Shown in pieces: positions 50,461-63,177 of a stretch of DNA of 64,000 nt. How positions within the stretch are numbered: the stretch's first letter is position 1; every line of letters begins with the position of its first letter. Under the pieces are notes generated by a model. It ran no database searches and had not been told where the DNA came from. It saw nothing but the letters and a program-made list of their open reading frames with translations. The position numbers were made by a program, and so were the translations under genes. Origin of the DNA: Ecdyonurus torrentis (Eukaryota > Arthropoda > Insecta > Ephemeroptera > Heptageniidae); contig OX439137.1 of NCBI GenBank assembly GCA_949318235.1, positions 12,768,698 to 12,832,697 on the forward strand, in the 5' to 3' direction.

Positions 50461-51011
50461 ATGTGACAACAACAAAAAAGTTATTGAGCGTGGAAATAGC
50501 TGAAGTAACTTTTTAAACTTCAAAATAACACCTCGCAAATCTTTATTTAAAATGTCATACTTTTTTTATTTAACAAAAACAAAATAAACATTATTTCTCA
50601 CTAAATATTATATTATATGCTCTATTATATTTTATAAATGTTGAAACTTAACAAAAAGTAAGATACGTTTGTATACAAAAATAACACAATAGTATACAGT
50701 AGTTGTTATTTACTCATTTTGTATTTGTGTAATATTTTTGGCTTTAAAACATGTTTATAATTGTGTTATTTCATAATGGGTAAATTAAAATATAAAATTT
50801 AGTTATAAAATAAATTACCTTTTTGTTGTCTACTTTATTTTTTAATTAAATGTTATGTAGTTTTTTTTATTTAATAATTTTGTTTTACACGTCTACGTAT
50901 GTTTAAATTTTTATTATTAATAAACTAAAATATTTTCTTTTGATATAGAAGTTATTGAAATATATGCTTCAAATGTATCTGATTGCTTAATATGTATATA
51001 TAAATTTCCGA

Positions 51012-51216
51012 TCTTTTCGCGTCAAGATGAAGCTACTACACGTTACAAATTTGCAATTAATGAACGATCTACACTTTACAAATTCGCGGCTACCTGGAGC
51101 TTCTGCTATATAAAACAGGTGTGTGAAGCTCCATAGGTAGCCGCGAATTTGTAAAGTGTAGATCGTTCATTCTTCGGAAATTTGTAAAGTGTAGTAGCTT
51201 CAACTTGACGCGAAGA
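51012..51216. repeat. 205-bp foldback palindrome
   Basis: TCTTTTCGCGTCAAGATGAA...GATCTACACTTTACAAATTC and GCGGCTACCTGGAGCTTC at left pair with GAAGCTCCATAGGTAGCCGC...TTCAACTTGACGCGAAGAGA at right; the loop is near 51105-51115. A 21-bp block (ACTTTACAAATTCG-like) is repeated within each arm. Confidence 0.75.
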
Positions 51217-51804
51217 GAAATATATATAAATATATATATATTATATATATACAAAGAATATAATACAAAACTAAAATAGAACATTGATTCTAAAATAACT
51301 TGTGTTACCCATAAAATTCAATTGTTTAGACCACATAATATATTAATGATTAAGTCATGAAACGTTCAAATATATATATACTGTATAATAGAAAACAACA
51401 ACATTGAAATGAATTTAGATAAAAATAGGAAATCATAAACCTGGGAGCAAAATAAATTTTGAAATGAAATATATTTCAATTGTTATTAAAATTGTAAAAA
51501 AAAAAAAAAAAAAAAAAAAAGGAAAACCTATGCCTGCAATCAATTATTATAATATAAATACAACAAATATTAAATTCTATTCATACACCAACACATATAA
51601 TAAATTATATATTTTAATTGAATTTTATTAAAATATGAAGCAATAGAACAACAATACACGTATATTACAATAACATTTCATTCAAAATAATTTTTTTAAC
51701 AAAGTCATTGAGTTTATTGTTTTGTGCTTTTTAATGACAATAATGAGCTTTTCAAATAGTTAAAATAATGAATAGAAAAGAACTAGCATTGTTTCAGTAA
51801 AATT

Positions 51805-51839
<35 letters not shown>

Positions 51840-52307
51840 TTATTTATAGATTTTGAAACAATTTATTTACAATTAAGGTGGACGTTGTATAATCTGTACC
51901 ACGTCTCAATTTTAATTTATTCAATATATTATACTATCAAATAAACTAACTTTGCCTTACGTAAAACTTGCGATGTTAAATATAAAATTTTAATATCATG
52001 TTGTTGAGCTTCGGAGTTTCAAATATTTACACTTTCAAAACAAAGTGCTATCGGTTAATAATTAGGAACTCACTAGACGTTTTCTGCGTTGTCTTGAAAC
52101 ATTCAAATTTATTCATGAATCTCTAATGCATATAAAATATCTAAAAATGCTCTGAAATTAGATGCTATATTAAAGTGTTTATTCACTACCTTTACATGTT
52201 TAGTATGGTTAATGTGTCTGTCTACTCTATACTATACACTAACAATAAATTATATAGTAAAAGCTAGTAGTTTAAAATTGTTACTAAAATTTTTTATACA
52301 TTTTTAC

Positions 52308-52661
52308 TTAAAGGAATAGACCAAAAGAAATATATAAGCATATATATCACAAAACACTTGATGGGAATTAAATAAATAACTTTTGTTTGTCTCAAAACCC
52401 AACTGTAGCCCCGTAGCAGTGATCAGAAAATTCAATTTATGCAACCCGCACAACATTTTCCTGCTAATTTTTGCATGTTTCTGACGTCATAAACATGAAT
52501 TGTAACGCAAATTGCATACTTTACAGTTTTTTCACTCTCTCTCTCTCTCTCTCGTGGGGCTACATTAACATTCTGGTAAAAATTGTCATCAGTTTTGAAG
52601 ATCCCATTTCAATTTTATTCATTAAAAAGCTCATGTTGTTTTATAAGGTCTATGGTTTTAA
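52308..52661 (-). mobile_element. Family A TTAA MITE (copy 8) with microsatellite growth
   Basis: TTAA-flanked, with the standard internal blocks and TGACGTCA. Where other copies have GCTCTCTCGT, this one has an expanded (CT)n run at 52535-52553, so a microsatellite has grown inside the element. Confidence 0.8.
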
Positions 52662-53334
52662 TGGAAAATACACTCAGTGCTTCAATCAAAGCGTTTTTGA
52701 GAGTATAAATATTTGTTTTGAATAACTTTAAAATATTTTAGTCTATTTTTTTTTTTTTTTTTTATGAACTTGATGTTTTGAAATATGTCACACCACCTTA
52801 ACAAACTACTTCGTGACATCGTATAGTTAATAGACTCACATTAATTACTGAACTATATAGGAAGTACCAATATAGAATTGACAAATTGTGACACCATTTA
52901 AAAGAAAATGTAGGTTTTATAAAAAAGTTTTTGTCGGTATATAGTTAAGACTTTAGTTAGTGTGCCAGACATGGTAGTCAGGCCTAAATATCTTCCTTTC
53001 AAACAATATGTTTGATTTTTTTTTTAATAAAGATAACTATTTATGTACATAACTATTTATAACTATTTATGTACTCAACTTGACGATAGTGGTAATTCAG
53101 GTAGTTTAGTCGCACTTCAATCACGGCAGAAAAAATTCTCTCATTAGCAGCCTTGGGCTTGCAATTTTGCATCCCCCTTTTTTGTCTATTTAATTAAAGA
53201 TTTTCGCGTAATATAGCTTTCAATATAGCGTGCTTTAATTACAATTATCTATTACTTTTCTTTGATTTGCAATTATGTACAATTAAGTCTTATAACTTTT
53301 AATAGGATTTCATGCCATGATTTCTTTTTGAATC

Positions 53335-53658
53335 TTAAAAGCATAGAACACTTTGAACTAAAAAAAAAAAAAACATGTCTAATACCCTAACATACCTAAA
53401 TATCAATGTTGATTTAGCCGGAGTAATCGATTTCTAATTAATTTTTCATTCACAAAATCACATCTGCGGGTTTGTGACGTCACAGCTTGCCTCTTTCTGC
53501 GTGCGTGGACTAGTGAGCTATGATGTCACAAACCCGCAGCTGCCATTTTAGGGATGGAAAATAAATTAGAAATGAAATGACTCTGGCCAAATTAACGTTG
53601 ATATAGACATGTTATGATATTAGACAAGATTTTTATTCAAGGTGTACTACGCCTTTAA
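53335..53658. mobile_element. Family C palindromic MITE (copy 5)
   Basis: TTAA-flanked, with TTTGTGACGTCACAGC in the left arm and GCTATGATGTCACAAA in the right. It abuts the decayed family A' element on its right. Confidence 0.78.
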
Positions 53659-53990
53659 ACGTATAAAAAAAATGTAAAATTCATAAGAAGAGACCATTAT
53701 ATTCATACACATTATGTCCTTCAACTCCTCACAAACTGGTTAAAAATCTGTAAAGTAGGCAACTTAAAGAATTCTTTACACCATGAATTATAGGCCTACA
53801 ATAGAAATTGTAGCGTGGGCTGCCTACTTTACAAGCTTTTCTCCCCACTTTATAAGAGTACTGAATTGTCAAGGGACATAATATGTGTAAGTATGTATGT
53901 AAAATTGAGAAACATTCTGATCTTTATTTATTTCCTTTTTTTAATGCCATTGAAAAAAAAGCTGTAATTCATATTTTAATAAAAGGTATT
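53659..53990 (+). mobile_element. Decayed family A'-like element
   Basis: It lies directly right of a family C element. It holds CTGTAAAGTAGGCAACTTAA, TTGTAGCGTGGGCTGCCTAC and TTATAAGAGTACTGAATTG, all matching 39194-39522. The CRE-like site and clear termini are lost. Confidence 0.55.
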
Positions 53991-54496
53991 ATTATCCCAT
54001 ATAGACTATAAATAGATACATTAACATGTTTTTATTCTGAAGTACCACTTAATGTACGTATATGATGTGATATGATATCAATTTCAAAGTTATTTTAAAA
54101 TGTAACTGAACACGGAGTGTGGTTTGTTTATTGTGTTTTAAAGCCTCTCATGAGTACGTTTAAAACAAAGTATTGGGTTTCATAATAATTAGGTTTTATA
54201 ATTAAATTTCCCTTTGTTCTCTTGTATCTTAGGTATAAAAAATATACATCACCATATTCATGTCCTTTTTCATATATCATGCTGCAAGATATATTAAATT
54301 TATTAAACTTACTATATTTAAAATTATAATGAGTGTATATTTCATGTTATTTTTTATTTTTGTTTAAATTAGAAGTTTTATTTAACAATTTTTTCCTTCT
54401 AATTTTTATTAATATATTGCTTTCGGGAAAATTTTGTATGGTATTATATTACCATTGATTTAAAAGAAAACTAAACAAAATTTGTTCCAATATATT

Positions 54497-55353
54497 ATAT
54501 CGCTTCTCACAATTCATTAAGGCCATACAGAATCTACTTTTAAAAAAAACAAAAATTGAAACCTGCACTTTACTAGGTTGGGAAATCTACACGAATGCAT
54601 ACAATATAGCGTAATTGGTCTTAAATTAAAGGCAATACAATATTATTTTACAGGAATGTGTTAAAAAAATGTATTGCAAAATTTGACTCCGTTGCAAGGA
54701 GAAACGTTTTGCAAAGTCGCAATTTTTACTACAGTGTTAAGAGAGCTCGTTTTTAGCAGGCGATATCTCTATTAATATTAAAGATAAATCCATAGTGTAA
54801 GCGAGGAAAATTATCCTCATATCTTCCTATTTATGAATATCAAAGAAAAAAAAATTTAAAATAAAAATTACGGGCGTAATTCAATTAGCTGTAAAAATGT
54901 AGCCAAAAACCAACGGCTTAACTTATATGAGTGAAAATGATAATAGAAGCGTAGAAGCGGTAATGAAGAATGTAAAAGACTTTTATTTTGAAAAAGTTGA
55001 ATTAGAAACCAATTTACAATTTTAAAAAAATTACGCATGCCAAAGTTAGGTAATCATACTATAGATACTCCCCTTACGCCTTGACTCTTCATTTCCCCTC
55101 ACTTCCAAGCTTGATGCATTTCCCTTTCCGACCGCATGCAAATGTTTTTCTACCTAGTAAAGGAGAAAAAAAAAAGTTTTTCTGTCTATACTGCCTATTC
55201 TCACATCAATCATTGAAATATTACAAAATATACGTTTATGTTATAATAACTTGCATTTCCTATCACTTTTTTTTTGTATGGTTTATAATAATACAAGTAA
55301 TTTTTCCTATACTTTTCAATTTTTATAAGCTATTGAATTATTAAAAATGTCAT
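54497..55353 (+). repeat. Left arm of 3.04-kb inverted repeat
   Basis: Starts ATATCGCTTCTCACAATTCA and is repeated in reverse complement at 56679-57536 with only scattered mismatches in the outer 750 bp and more in the innermost 80 bp. It carries a block around CCTTGACTCTTCATTTCCCC (55078) whose translated frame recurs in the other arm because of this symmetry. Together with the spacer it could be a long-TIR DNA transposon of about 3 kb. Confidence 0.82.
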
Positions 55354-56678
55354 AATTTTTTTCATTACTATACTTGATCACAATACAATATAAATATTCT
55401 TATATTGCTTGATTTTTCCCGATATTTATTAATCTTGCTTTTTCTTTCAATAAAACAGTAAAAAAAAAATACTGTTTTGAATTATTTTAGATCATTATCT
55501 GTACCAATTATCTGTATTTTTTACATTTTTAAACTTTTAATTTGAAAATAAATTTAAAGGAAAAAAAAAAAACATTTCTTGATGAATTGCACAATATAAT
55601 CCATAACTGTGTATATTAATTCATATTTTGCATAAATTGTTTTAAAAAATCTGAGCGAATTACGGTTATTCAAAATAAAAAAAAATACATAGATTCCAAA
55701 ATAGACACGGTACACTATGTTATTTCGAGTCAATAGTTTAAGTTTTGATTAATTTTTGTAATAGCGGTGGTTGTCATGATGTTTTCATTTCCATGCATGT
55801 CACTTGCACGCGTCTCAGGTACATCGCATCAATGTGATATAAAAAAAAAGAGTTTTCGAGTTTCAAAAACAGCTTCTTCCATTTTCAACAAAGGTAAAAT
55901 CTTACCTGATAGTGATATGAAACTCACCTCTATTAAAAATGGAAGAAGCGGATCTTTGGTCACCATCGCAACATTTTTGTGCGATACGCTCAGTTCGATG
56001 CTTTCTCGTCAGCCACTGTTACTTTGCTTCAATAACATTGAAGCTCCACGTCGTGTAACGCAGACACATATAAATATAAAATATATAAATATAAAAATAT
56101 AAAAAAAAAATTTGAAAAAGAACTATTGAAGTCTAGCTTGATGTTTAAATAATATACGCAAATAAAGAAATTTAAAACAATTCTTGCATCCAATTGAAGC
56201 AAATTGCGTTTATATTTTTATATTTATGCAAACAATTAATATGTGAGCTTTGTTTTCGTTCTCTAAATAGAAGTTTTTCTTAAGTATTGTTACTACAAAT
56301 ATTTAATTTCATATAATATGGTGAATTACCATTTATAAATAAGAAAAAATCTAAAAAAATATATGTTTAATTATAATTAATTCCACTGCAATCTATGTGA
56401 AAACGTTTAAAATAAAGCTTTGTACTATAGTAAAGAAAAAAAAAATTATTTCATTATTATAATTTAGTTCCTTTCAACTTAAAAATAAATTCTATCTTAA
56501 TAAATTTCATGTAAATTAAAAGGAAAGAAATTACATAAGAAATGGTTACTGACATTTAATTACAACCCCCCTGCCCCCCCCCCCAAAAAAAAGGAAATAT
56601 AAAAAGTAATTAACAAATTCAAACAATGAAAAAAAATTACTAATTGTATTGTGGTTTAATCATTAAAAGAAGGTTTAT
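55354..56678. other. Spacer between arms of the 3-kb inverted repeat
   Basis: About 1.3 kb of mostly AT-rich DNA containing the GC-richer block at 55775-56055 and a poly(C) run near 56573-56584 (CCCCCCTGCCCCCCCCCCCC-type). No intact transposase frame is seen, so any mobile element here is non-autonomous. Confidence 0.55.
55775..56055. other. GC-richer exon-like block inside the 3-kb inverted repeat
   Basis: This spacer segment is clearly richer in G+C than its flanks. On plus it is open from a non-ATG start at 55767 (first ATG 55776) to 56102. On minus there is a frame reading RESIELSVSHKNVAMVTKDP, then LLPFLIE, ending at GAG|GTGAGT. A short internal inverted repeat (CTTCTTCCATTTT and its complement) overlaps both. 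It may be a captured gene fragment carried by a long-TIR transposon, or a relic of the transposon's own gene. No family is recognised and neither strand is clearly coding. Confidence 0.25.
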
Positions 56679-57536
56679 GACATTGTTAATAATTTAATAT
56701 TTTATACAAATTATAAAGTATATAGGAAAAATTATTTGTATTATTATGAACCATACAAAAAAAAAAGTGATAGGAAATGCAAGTTATTATAACATAAACG
56801 TATATTTTGTAATATTTCAATGATTGATGTGAGAATAGGCAGTATAGACAGAAAAACTTTTTTTTTTCTCCTTTACTAGGTAGAAAAACATTTGCATGCG
56901 GTCGGAAAGGGAAATGCATCAAGCTTGGAAGTGAGGGGAAATGAAGAGTCAAGGCGTAAGGGGAGTATCTATAGTATGATTACCTAACTTTGACATACGT
57001 AATTTTTTTAAAATTGTAAATTGGTTTCTAATTCAACTTTTTCAAAATAAAAGTCTTTTACATTCTTCATTACCGCTTCTACGCTTCTATTATCATTTTC
57101 ACTCATATAAGTTAAGCCGTTGGTTTTTGGCTACATTTTTACAGCTAATTGAATTACGCCCGTAATTTTTATTTTAAATTTTTTTTTCTTTGATATTCAT
57201 AAATAGGAAGATATGAGGATAATTTTCCTCGCTTACACTATGGATTTATCTTTAATATTAATAGAGATATCGCCTGCTAAAAACGAGCTCTCTTAACACT
57301 GTAGTAAAAATTGCGACTTTGCAAAACGTTTCTCCTTGCAACGGAGTCAAATTTTGCAATACATTTTTTTAACACATTCCTGTAAAATAATATTGTATTG
57401 CCTTTAATTTAAGACCAATTACGCTATATTGTATGCATTCGTGTAGATTTCCCAACCTAGTAAAGTGCAGGTTTCAATTTTTGTTATTTTTTAAAGTAGA
57501 TTCTGTATGGCCTTAATGAATTGTGAGAAGCGATAT
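56679..57536 (-). repeat. Right arm of 3.04-kb inverted repeat
   Basis: Reverse complement of 54497-55353, ending GAATTGTGAGAAGCGATAT. A (TCTCTG)n hexamer array begins 5 bp beyond its end. ATAT sits at both outer edges and could be part of the arm or a short target duplication. Confidence 0.82.
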
Positions 57537-57540
57537 GTCT

Positions 57541-57666
57541 TTTCTCTGTCTCTGTCTCTGTCTCTGTCTCTGTCTCTGTCTCTGTCTCTGTCTCTGTCTC
57601 TGTCTCTGTCTCTGTCTCTGTCTCTGTCTCTGTCTCTGTCTCTGTCTCTCTCTTTGTCTCTCTCCT
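57541..57666 (+). repeat. (TCTCTG)n hexanucleotide array
   Basis: About 18 tandem TCTCTG units, ending in plain (CT)n. It is the only long hexamer array in the window; it gives a meaningless Ser-Leu open frame. Confidence 0.9.
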
Positions 57667-58778
57667 TAGCTTTTTTATTTATGATAAATGAACTTATTAT
57701 TAATTAAACTTAAATGATAAAATAATTGCTTTAAAATCCTTTTAAATAAAAAAAAATCATTTTAAAATGAATTTAATAAAGACTTCGTAAATGAAAGACT
57801 ACATTTTAATTGTTCAATTCCCATTAATCATTTTAAAATATATATCAAATAATCATGATATTAATAATAATTCCTCATATATAGGAAATCACAATTTAAT
57901 GCAATTAGTTTATAATATGTGTATGAATTCATATCTGCGTATATGTTATAATGATTGCAAAGTTATTGGTGTGAACAAGTAAACAATTATAATTGCTATA
58001 GCTTGCTATAATTGTATCAGTTTATATAATATTGTATGTATAACTGTTATTGATCGTTTAATACGTAACTCAATATGTTCATGCATATTATATACGTTTA
58101 CATATATGGTGTATATTATTACTTTTAAACTTCATATTGTCTATAGCAGGTCAATTGCTTTCTAATCATGTTGTTACAAAAAGTGACGTCATTTTATTAT
58201 TATTATTTTACATTGTTTTTCTCATAAACTCTACCATGCAGATATAATGAACTTAGGATTAAATTTAGTCCTGGAAAAAATTTAAATATATGAAAAATTA
58301 ACAACTTGAAAAAAAAAGAAGCTACTATTGTGATGTTCACCGTTACTGAAGCAGATTTGACCTTTTGTGTAAGCCACATTAGAATAAAATGTTTGAAGAC
58401 CTTTTTTTAGTGTTTTTCATTACTTTTGTTAGTGCTTTTATGTACAATGTCAGTGACAAATAGTTTTATATGATGATGTAAATGAAGATAAAAGATGAAC
58501 ACATTACAAAATTTTTGGAGTGTTTGTTCCTCCAACGAGCTTTGAATTTACTATAAGATTATGTTTGCAAATACAGATTAACCCCTCGAGCAGTTACACC
58601 CCTTTTTGGCCTCTTTTGAGTTGGTTACGCCCCCAAACTAGCATAAAAGTGTCCCCCTAGGCCTCTAGGTACCGAAATGAAATGAATAACTTGCAATTCT
58701 AGCGTTGCAGTTCAATGTATATGGTTGTGCAAGTTTTTTTATATCCGTGCGGTACGTAAGTTGATCCTCTTAGTTGGG

Positions 58779-58831
<53 letters not shown>

Positions 58832-59696
58832 AATAAGTTTTATCAATTCTAAATTTATTATATTTGAAAAAGAAGAAAATCTGCACAAACGTATCCATTT
58901 TCAAGCTATATATATGGGAAAATAAATAAACCTTATAGCGTTTTTTTACGTGCTTCACTCGAAAGTTTGAAATTAAATTTAAGAACGTGATATTAAATGT
59001 ATGTCACGTCCATATGCCCCTGTTGACACAGCCAAAATAGTGACACAAAAACTCTTTTATTTTTTATCAAATTTATTTTATATTCTTTTAGTAATTTTGT
59101 GAGTTCAAATTTTATTCCATCAGTAAACCAAATAAATATATATTAAATCTTTCAATAAAAATCGATAAGAAAAATTAAATGTTTTAAAAATTTAATAACG
59201 TTCGTGTTTTATTGTTTTTTGCTTACGTATTTTCAGATAAAATGCTAAAAAAACAGTTATCAAGTATTTTTCATTGGAATTTAAAAAATTTCTTATTTAT
59301 TTGTTTTAATAATTTTAATTTCAAAAATAAACTTACATATTTTCTTTTTCATTTAAAAAAAATTATATATAAATTTATTCAGCTTTAAACATTCATCATG
59401 ATTACTTAATATACTTTCAGCTTCAAGGATCATTTTAATACGTGTGATTTTATCTTAAGTTTCATTCTTACACGGTTTCTCGAATTTCTAGAAGAAAAAA
59501 AATACGTCACAGGCATTGTATCACACACGCAATCAAATTATACATGGTAATTTTAATTTCTTCTTTTAACAATGTTTTTTAATTCGTAATATAGTAGCTT
59601 TACTTTTCTAATTTATTTTTCTAAATCATACTGGGTAATATATATGGAAAAAAATTACGTAATTTATGCTGCATTGAACAATTAATAATAATAAAT
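57667..59696. other. AT-rich non-coding stretch with a GC-richer patch
   Basis: 58580-58680 (CCCCTCGAGCAGTTACACCC, TGTCCCCCTAGGCCTC) stands out in composition but has no splice-flanked frame. The rest is low complexity. Confidence 0.5.
58778..58828. repeat. (GA)n microsatellite
   Basis: About 25 GA units with one GGGA interruption. Confidence 0.9.
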
Positions 59697-60005
59697 TTAT
59701 AAGGCGTAGAGCACCTCCAACAAAAAAAAAACTGGTCTTATATCCTAATATATCTAAATATCAACGTTAATTTGGCCGGAGTCATTGATTTGTAATTTAT
59801 TTTCCATTCACAAATAGAAGCTGCGAGTTTATGATGTCACAGCTCACTAGTCTACGCGCGCGGAAACTGGCGAGCTATGACGTCATAAACCCGCAGCTTC
59901 CATTTTGTGAATGAAAAATAATTAGAAATCAATGACTCTGACCAAATCAACATTGATATTTAGATATGTTGGGACATGTTTTTTGTTCAAGGTGTTCAAG
60001 GTATT
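59697..60005. mobile_element. Family C palindromic MITE (copy 6)
   Basis: Left end decayed (TATAAGGCGTAGAGCACC). The right end breaks off inside GTTCAAGGTGTTCAAGG. Arms show ATGATGTCACAGCTC and GAGCTATGACGTCAT around an ACGCGCGCGG loop. Confidence 0.75.
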
Positions 60006-60242
60006 ATATAATAACTACAGTATAGCATAAATCATGTTGTTATGTTGGTGCATTGAGCTAGTATAATTATTACGAATTTATTTTTGTCGGTATATAGACA
60101 ATTATTTATTACACCAAAAATAGTATGCATTTTTAATAATGCATAGGATAGTGCATAGGATTGATGGTGGTATTTAACTTTTTGAAGAAAAATATAATAA
60201 TGTTGTAATTGTTAAAAAAATGAAACTTGTAAAACGATAATT

Positions 60243-60283
60243 CTCTGTCTCTGTCTCTCTCTCTGTCTCTCTCTCTCTCTCTC
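60243..60283. repeat. (CT)n with GTCT interruptions
   Basis: Short CT tract with several GT units. Confidence 0.85.
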
Positions 60284-60846
60284 CACAAGTAAATTCTTTG
60301 TCTAAAAAAAACTTAAACTTATTATTAAAGCCATCACTAACAATTTGAATCTCACTGTAATTCAAAATCTTTACTAAATAAAATTTCCCTTGTATACTGT
60401 ATACACATACTATACTGAGTTTGACATTACGCTACGTTAAAGCGCTTCATCAGCATAATACTGTAAGTCCAGACGACAGGCTTTATTTTAAATTTTGTTA
60501 TTCTATCTTATTTCTATACACGGTTCACGTATTTCTCTATAAAGCCCCAGCATTATCTAGACTTCACGTAGAACACGAAATTTCTGTATGTAAGTCCTAT
60601 TTAATTTTACATTCCAACCTCGTCAAATGTCTAACGTTGAATTCTAAATTTTACATTTTACATTAAACAAATAACAATGCTTCTTGTAAATCATACTGAC
60701 GATTTAACGTAAAAAAAAGCACTATAAAAGATGAAAAAAAAAAAAAAAAAAAAAGTTGCTTTCAGAAATTAGTGAAATTAAACATACGAGTATTTGAATC
60801 ATTAATATAGTGCTGCTCAGTAAAAAAATAATAATAATAATAATAC

Positions 60847-61189
60847 TTAAAGCTATTGACCACATAAAACAACATGTGCTTTTTAATGAATAAACACGAA
60901 TTGGGATCTTCAAAACTGATGACAATTTTTACCAGAATATTAATGTATAACGAGAGAGCGTGAAAAAACTGTAAAGTATGCAATTTGCGTGAAAAGTCAT
61001 GTTTATGAAGTCAGAAACATGCAAATATTAGTATGAAAATGTTGTGCGGGTTGCATAAATCAACATTTCTGATCACTGCTACGGGGCTACTGTTAGGTTT
61101 TGAGACAAACTAATGTTATTTTTTTTGTAAATCCCATCAAGTGTTTTGTGATATAAATGCTTATGTTTTTCTCTGGTATATTCCTTTAA
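60847..61189 (+). mobile_element. Family A TTAA MITE (copy 9)
   Basis: TTAA-flanked: left TTAAAGCTATTGACCACATA, right GGTATATTCCTTTAA. The CRE-like site is mutated to TGAAGTCA. Otherwise complete. Confidence 0.8.
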
Positions 61190-61411
61190 CACTTCCAAAT
61201 GTGTATATATTCTACTTTTTATTTCATTAAAAAAGCAATGCTTTACTGTAATTTATATTTAATTGCAATCTATTTACGCGTCTATGTGGTTAAAATACAA
61301 ATAAACCTCAAGAATCCGCGAGGTTTAAATGAGGTTACGGGCATTAATGAATAATTATTATCGATACTCAATACGTAAAACGCTTCTATACGGTAATTTG
61401 AAAATGTATTA

Positions 61412-61570
61412 TTAAAGGCGTAGAACACCTTGAACAAAAAAGTTGTGTAATATCCTAACAAACCTGAGAATCAACGTTGATTTGACCGAAGTAATTAATT
61501 TCTAATTTATTTTCCGTTCACAAAATGCCTCTGGCGGTCACTGACGTCACAGCTTGCTTGTTTTACGCGC
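61412..61570 (+). mobile_element. Half of a family C element, cut at the loop
   Basis: The left arm TTAAAGGCGTAGAACACCTT through CACTGACGTCACAGCTTGC and TTTTACGCGC is present. The sequence then changes at the loop and no right arm follows. Confidence 0.75.
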
Positions 61571-62162
61571 ATAGATATACTTCATAATCTATTTATTTAA
61601 TTTTTAAAAAAATCAACAATTTTACACTGAAGTATCTTACAGCGTTGATACTGAAATGTTTAACCAAAAAAAATGTTAAAAATATTAAAGCAGCGGGTGA
61701 TTATTCGATATAATATTTAAGCTTTAAAGACATCAATGTCAGTTATAATCTCCAAAAGGTTTTCCTTGATAATTCTACCCATGATAAATCATTACTTAAT
61801 GACTTATATGGATTTCATCATTAAATACGTAAAAGATTTTTTTTTTAATATTATTATTTATTTCGTTAATGTTTGAAAAGTCATACCAATTTATATTCCA
61901 TTATATAATTTTATTTTACCTGATTACAAATATATTTTTTTTTTAACTCAACATTTTTAGTATAATTATTTTAAATTTTTATATGATATTTCAATATTAA
62001 ACAATTTTTTTTCAAATTATTAAATGAAGAATAAATGGAACGCAAAATTGTAATGACTGTTATAATAAGACACATTTTTATTCTGATCAATAGCTTGTTT
62101 TATAATTATGCCAGTATTCATTATATAACTACAATGATACATTTTAAATAAATAAATGAACT
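61571..62162. other. AT-rich non-coding stretch
   Basis: Sequence beyond the break in the half family C element up to family A copy 10; nothing recognisable. Confidence 0.55.
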
Positions 62163-62485
62163 TTAAAGCCATAGACCACATAAAACAACGCGTGTTTTTT
62201 AATGAATAAACACGAAATGGGATCTTCAAAACTGATGACAATTTTTACCAGAATGTTAATGTAGTCCCACGAAAGAGCGTGAAAATACTGTAAAGTATGT
62301 AATTTGCGTGAAAATTCATGTTTATGACGTCAGAAACATGCAAAAATTAGAATGAAAATGTTGTGCGGGTTGAATAAATAGAGGGTCTAATGTTGGGTTT
62401 TGAGACAAACTAATGGTATTTATGTAAATCCCATCAAGTGTTTTGTGATATAATGCTTATGTTTTTCTCTGGTCTATTCCTTTAA
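62163..62485 (+). mobile_element. Family A TTAA MITE (copy 10, internal deletion)
   Basis: TTAA-flanked with TGACGTCAGAAACATG conserved. The block that reads TTTCTGATCACTGCTACGG in other copies is missing near 62385. Confidence 0.8.
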
Positions 62486-63177
62486 GATCATAAAAAAATG
62501 GTTGTACATGTATCCAATGCAAGTCTGGCAATAAAATTGGCTCACAAATCAGTCACTGTTATAAATGAATGAATATCCCATTATTACACCTAACCCAAAA
62601 AAAGTATTCGAAATTATCATGTCTATATAAAAAAGCATTGAATTACACAACTCTGTAAGTTTAAAATATATTGAAATTGTAATATAAGTTATAAATAAAA
62701 TGAATGAAATATATAAAATACATTATGTAGTAAATGATCTTAAATCTATATTATTGAATTTCATGTTAAAGCAAATAAGGTTCAATATATCACGCTGTCT
62801 TTTATACTATCATATTAAGAAATCGACAGGTATACAATATAAATCGACATCCATTTACAGTAACTAATAAATCGGCCAATAAATTTCATGTTCAATATTT
62901 TACTTACAGATATACAAACTTACAGTACGTGTGTGTATATCTATATATAAAATATACACGTACATACAAAATGCTGCATGAAACATAAATATACGATAGC
63001 GATATATATTTGAAACGTAATTGTTTGTCTGTCATTCGTTTTTTTTTTTTTCCTTTTTTTTTTTTTTTTTTTTTTTACACTACAAATACTTTTTACATCG
63101 ATTTCCTATGAATTGGGTAAGATTTATTTTACTTCTATTTGTTTATTTGATAAAAAAAAATACTGGCTGGAAAAACT

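Noticed and set aside
55081..55344. Conserved 87-88 codon frame seen twice (also 56686-56952 on minus)
   Set aside because: Apparent conservation is due to the inverted repeat arms; starts are not ATG and both frames run into low complexity.
60421..60666. 81-codon plus-strand frame with GTAAGT sites inside
   Set aside because: No ATG at its start and no acceptor upstream; composition only slightly above background.
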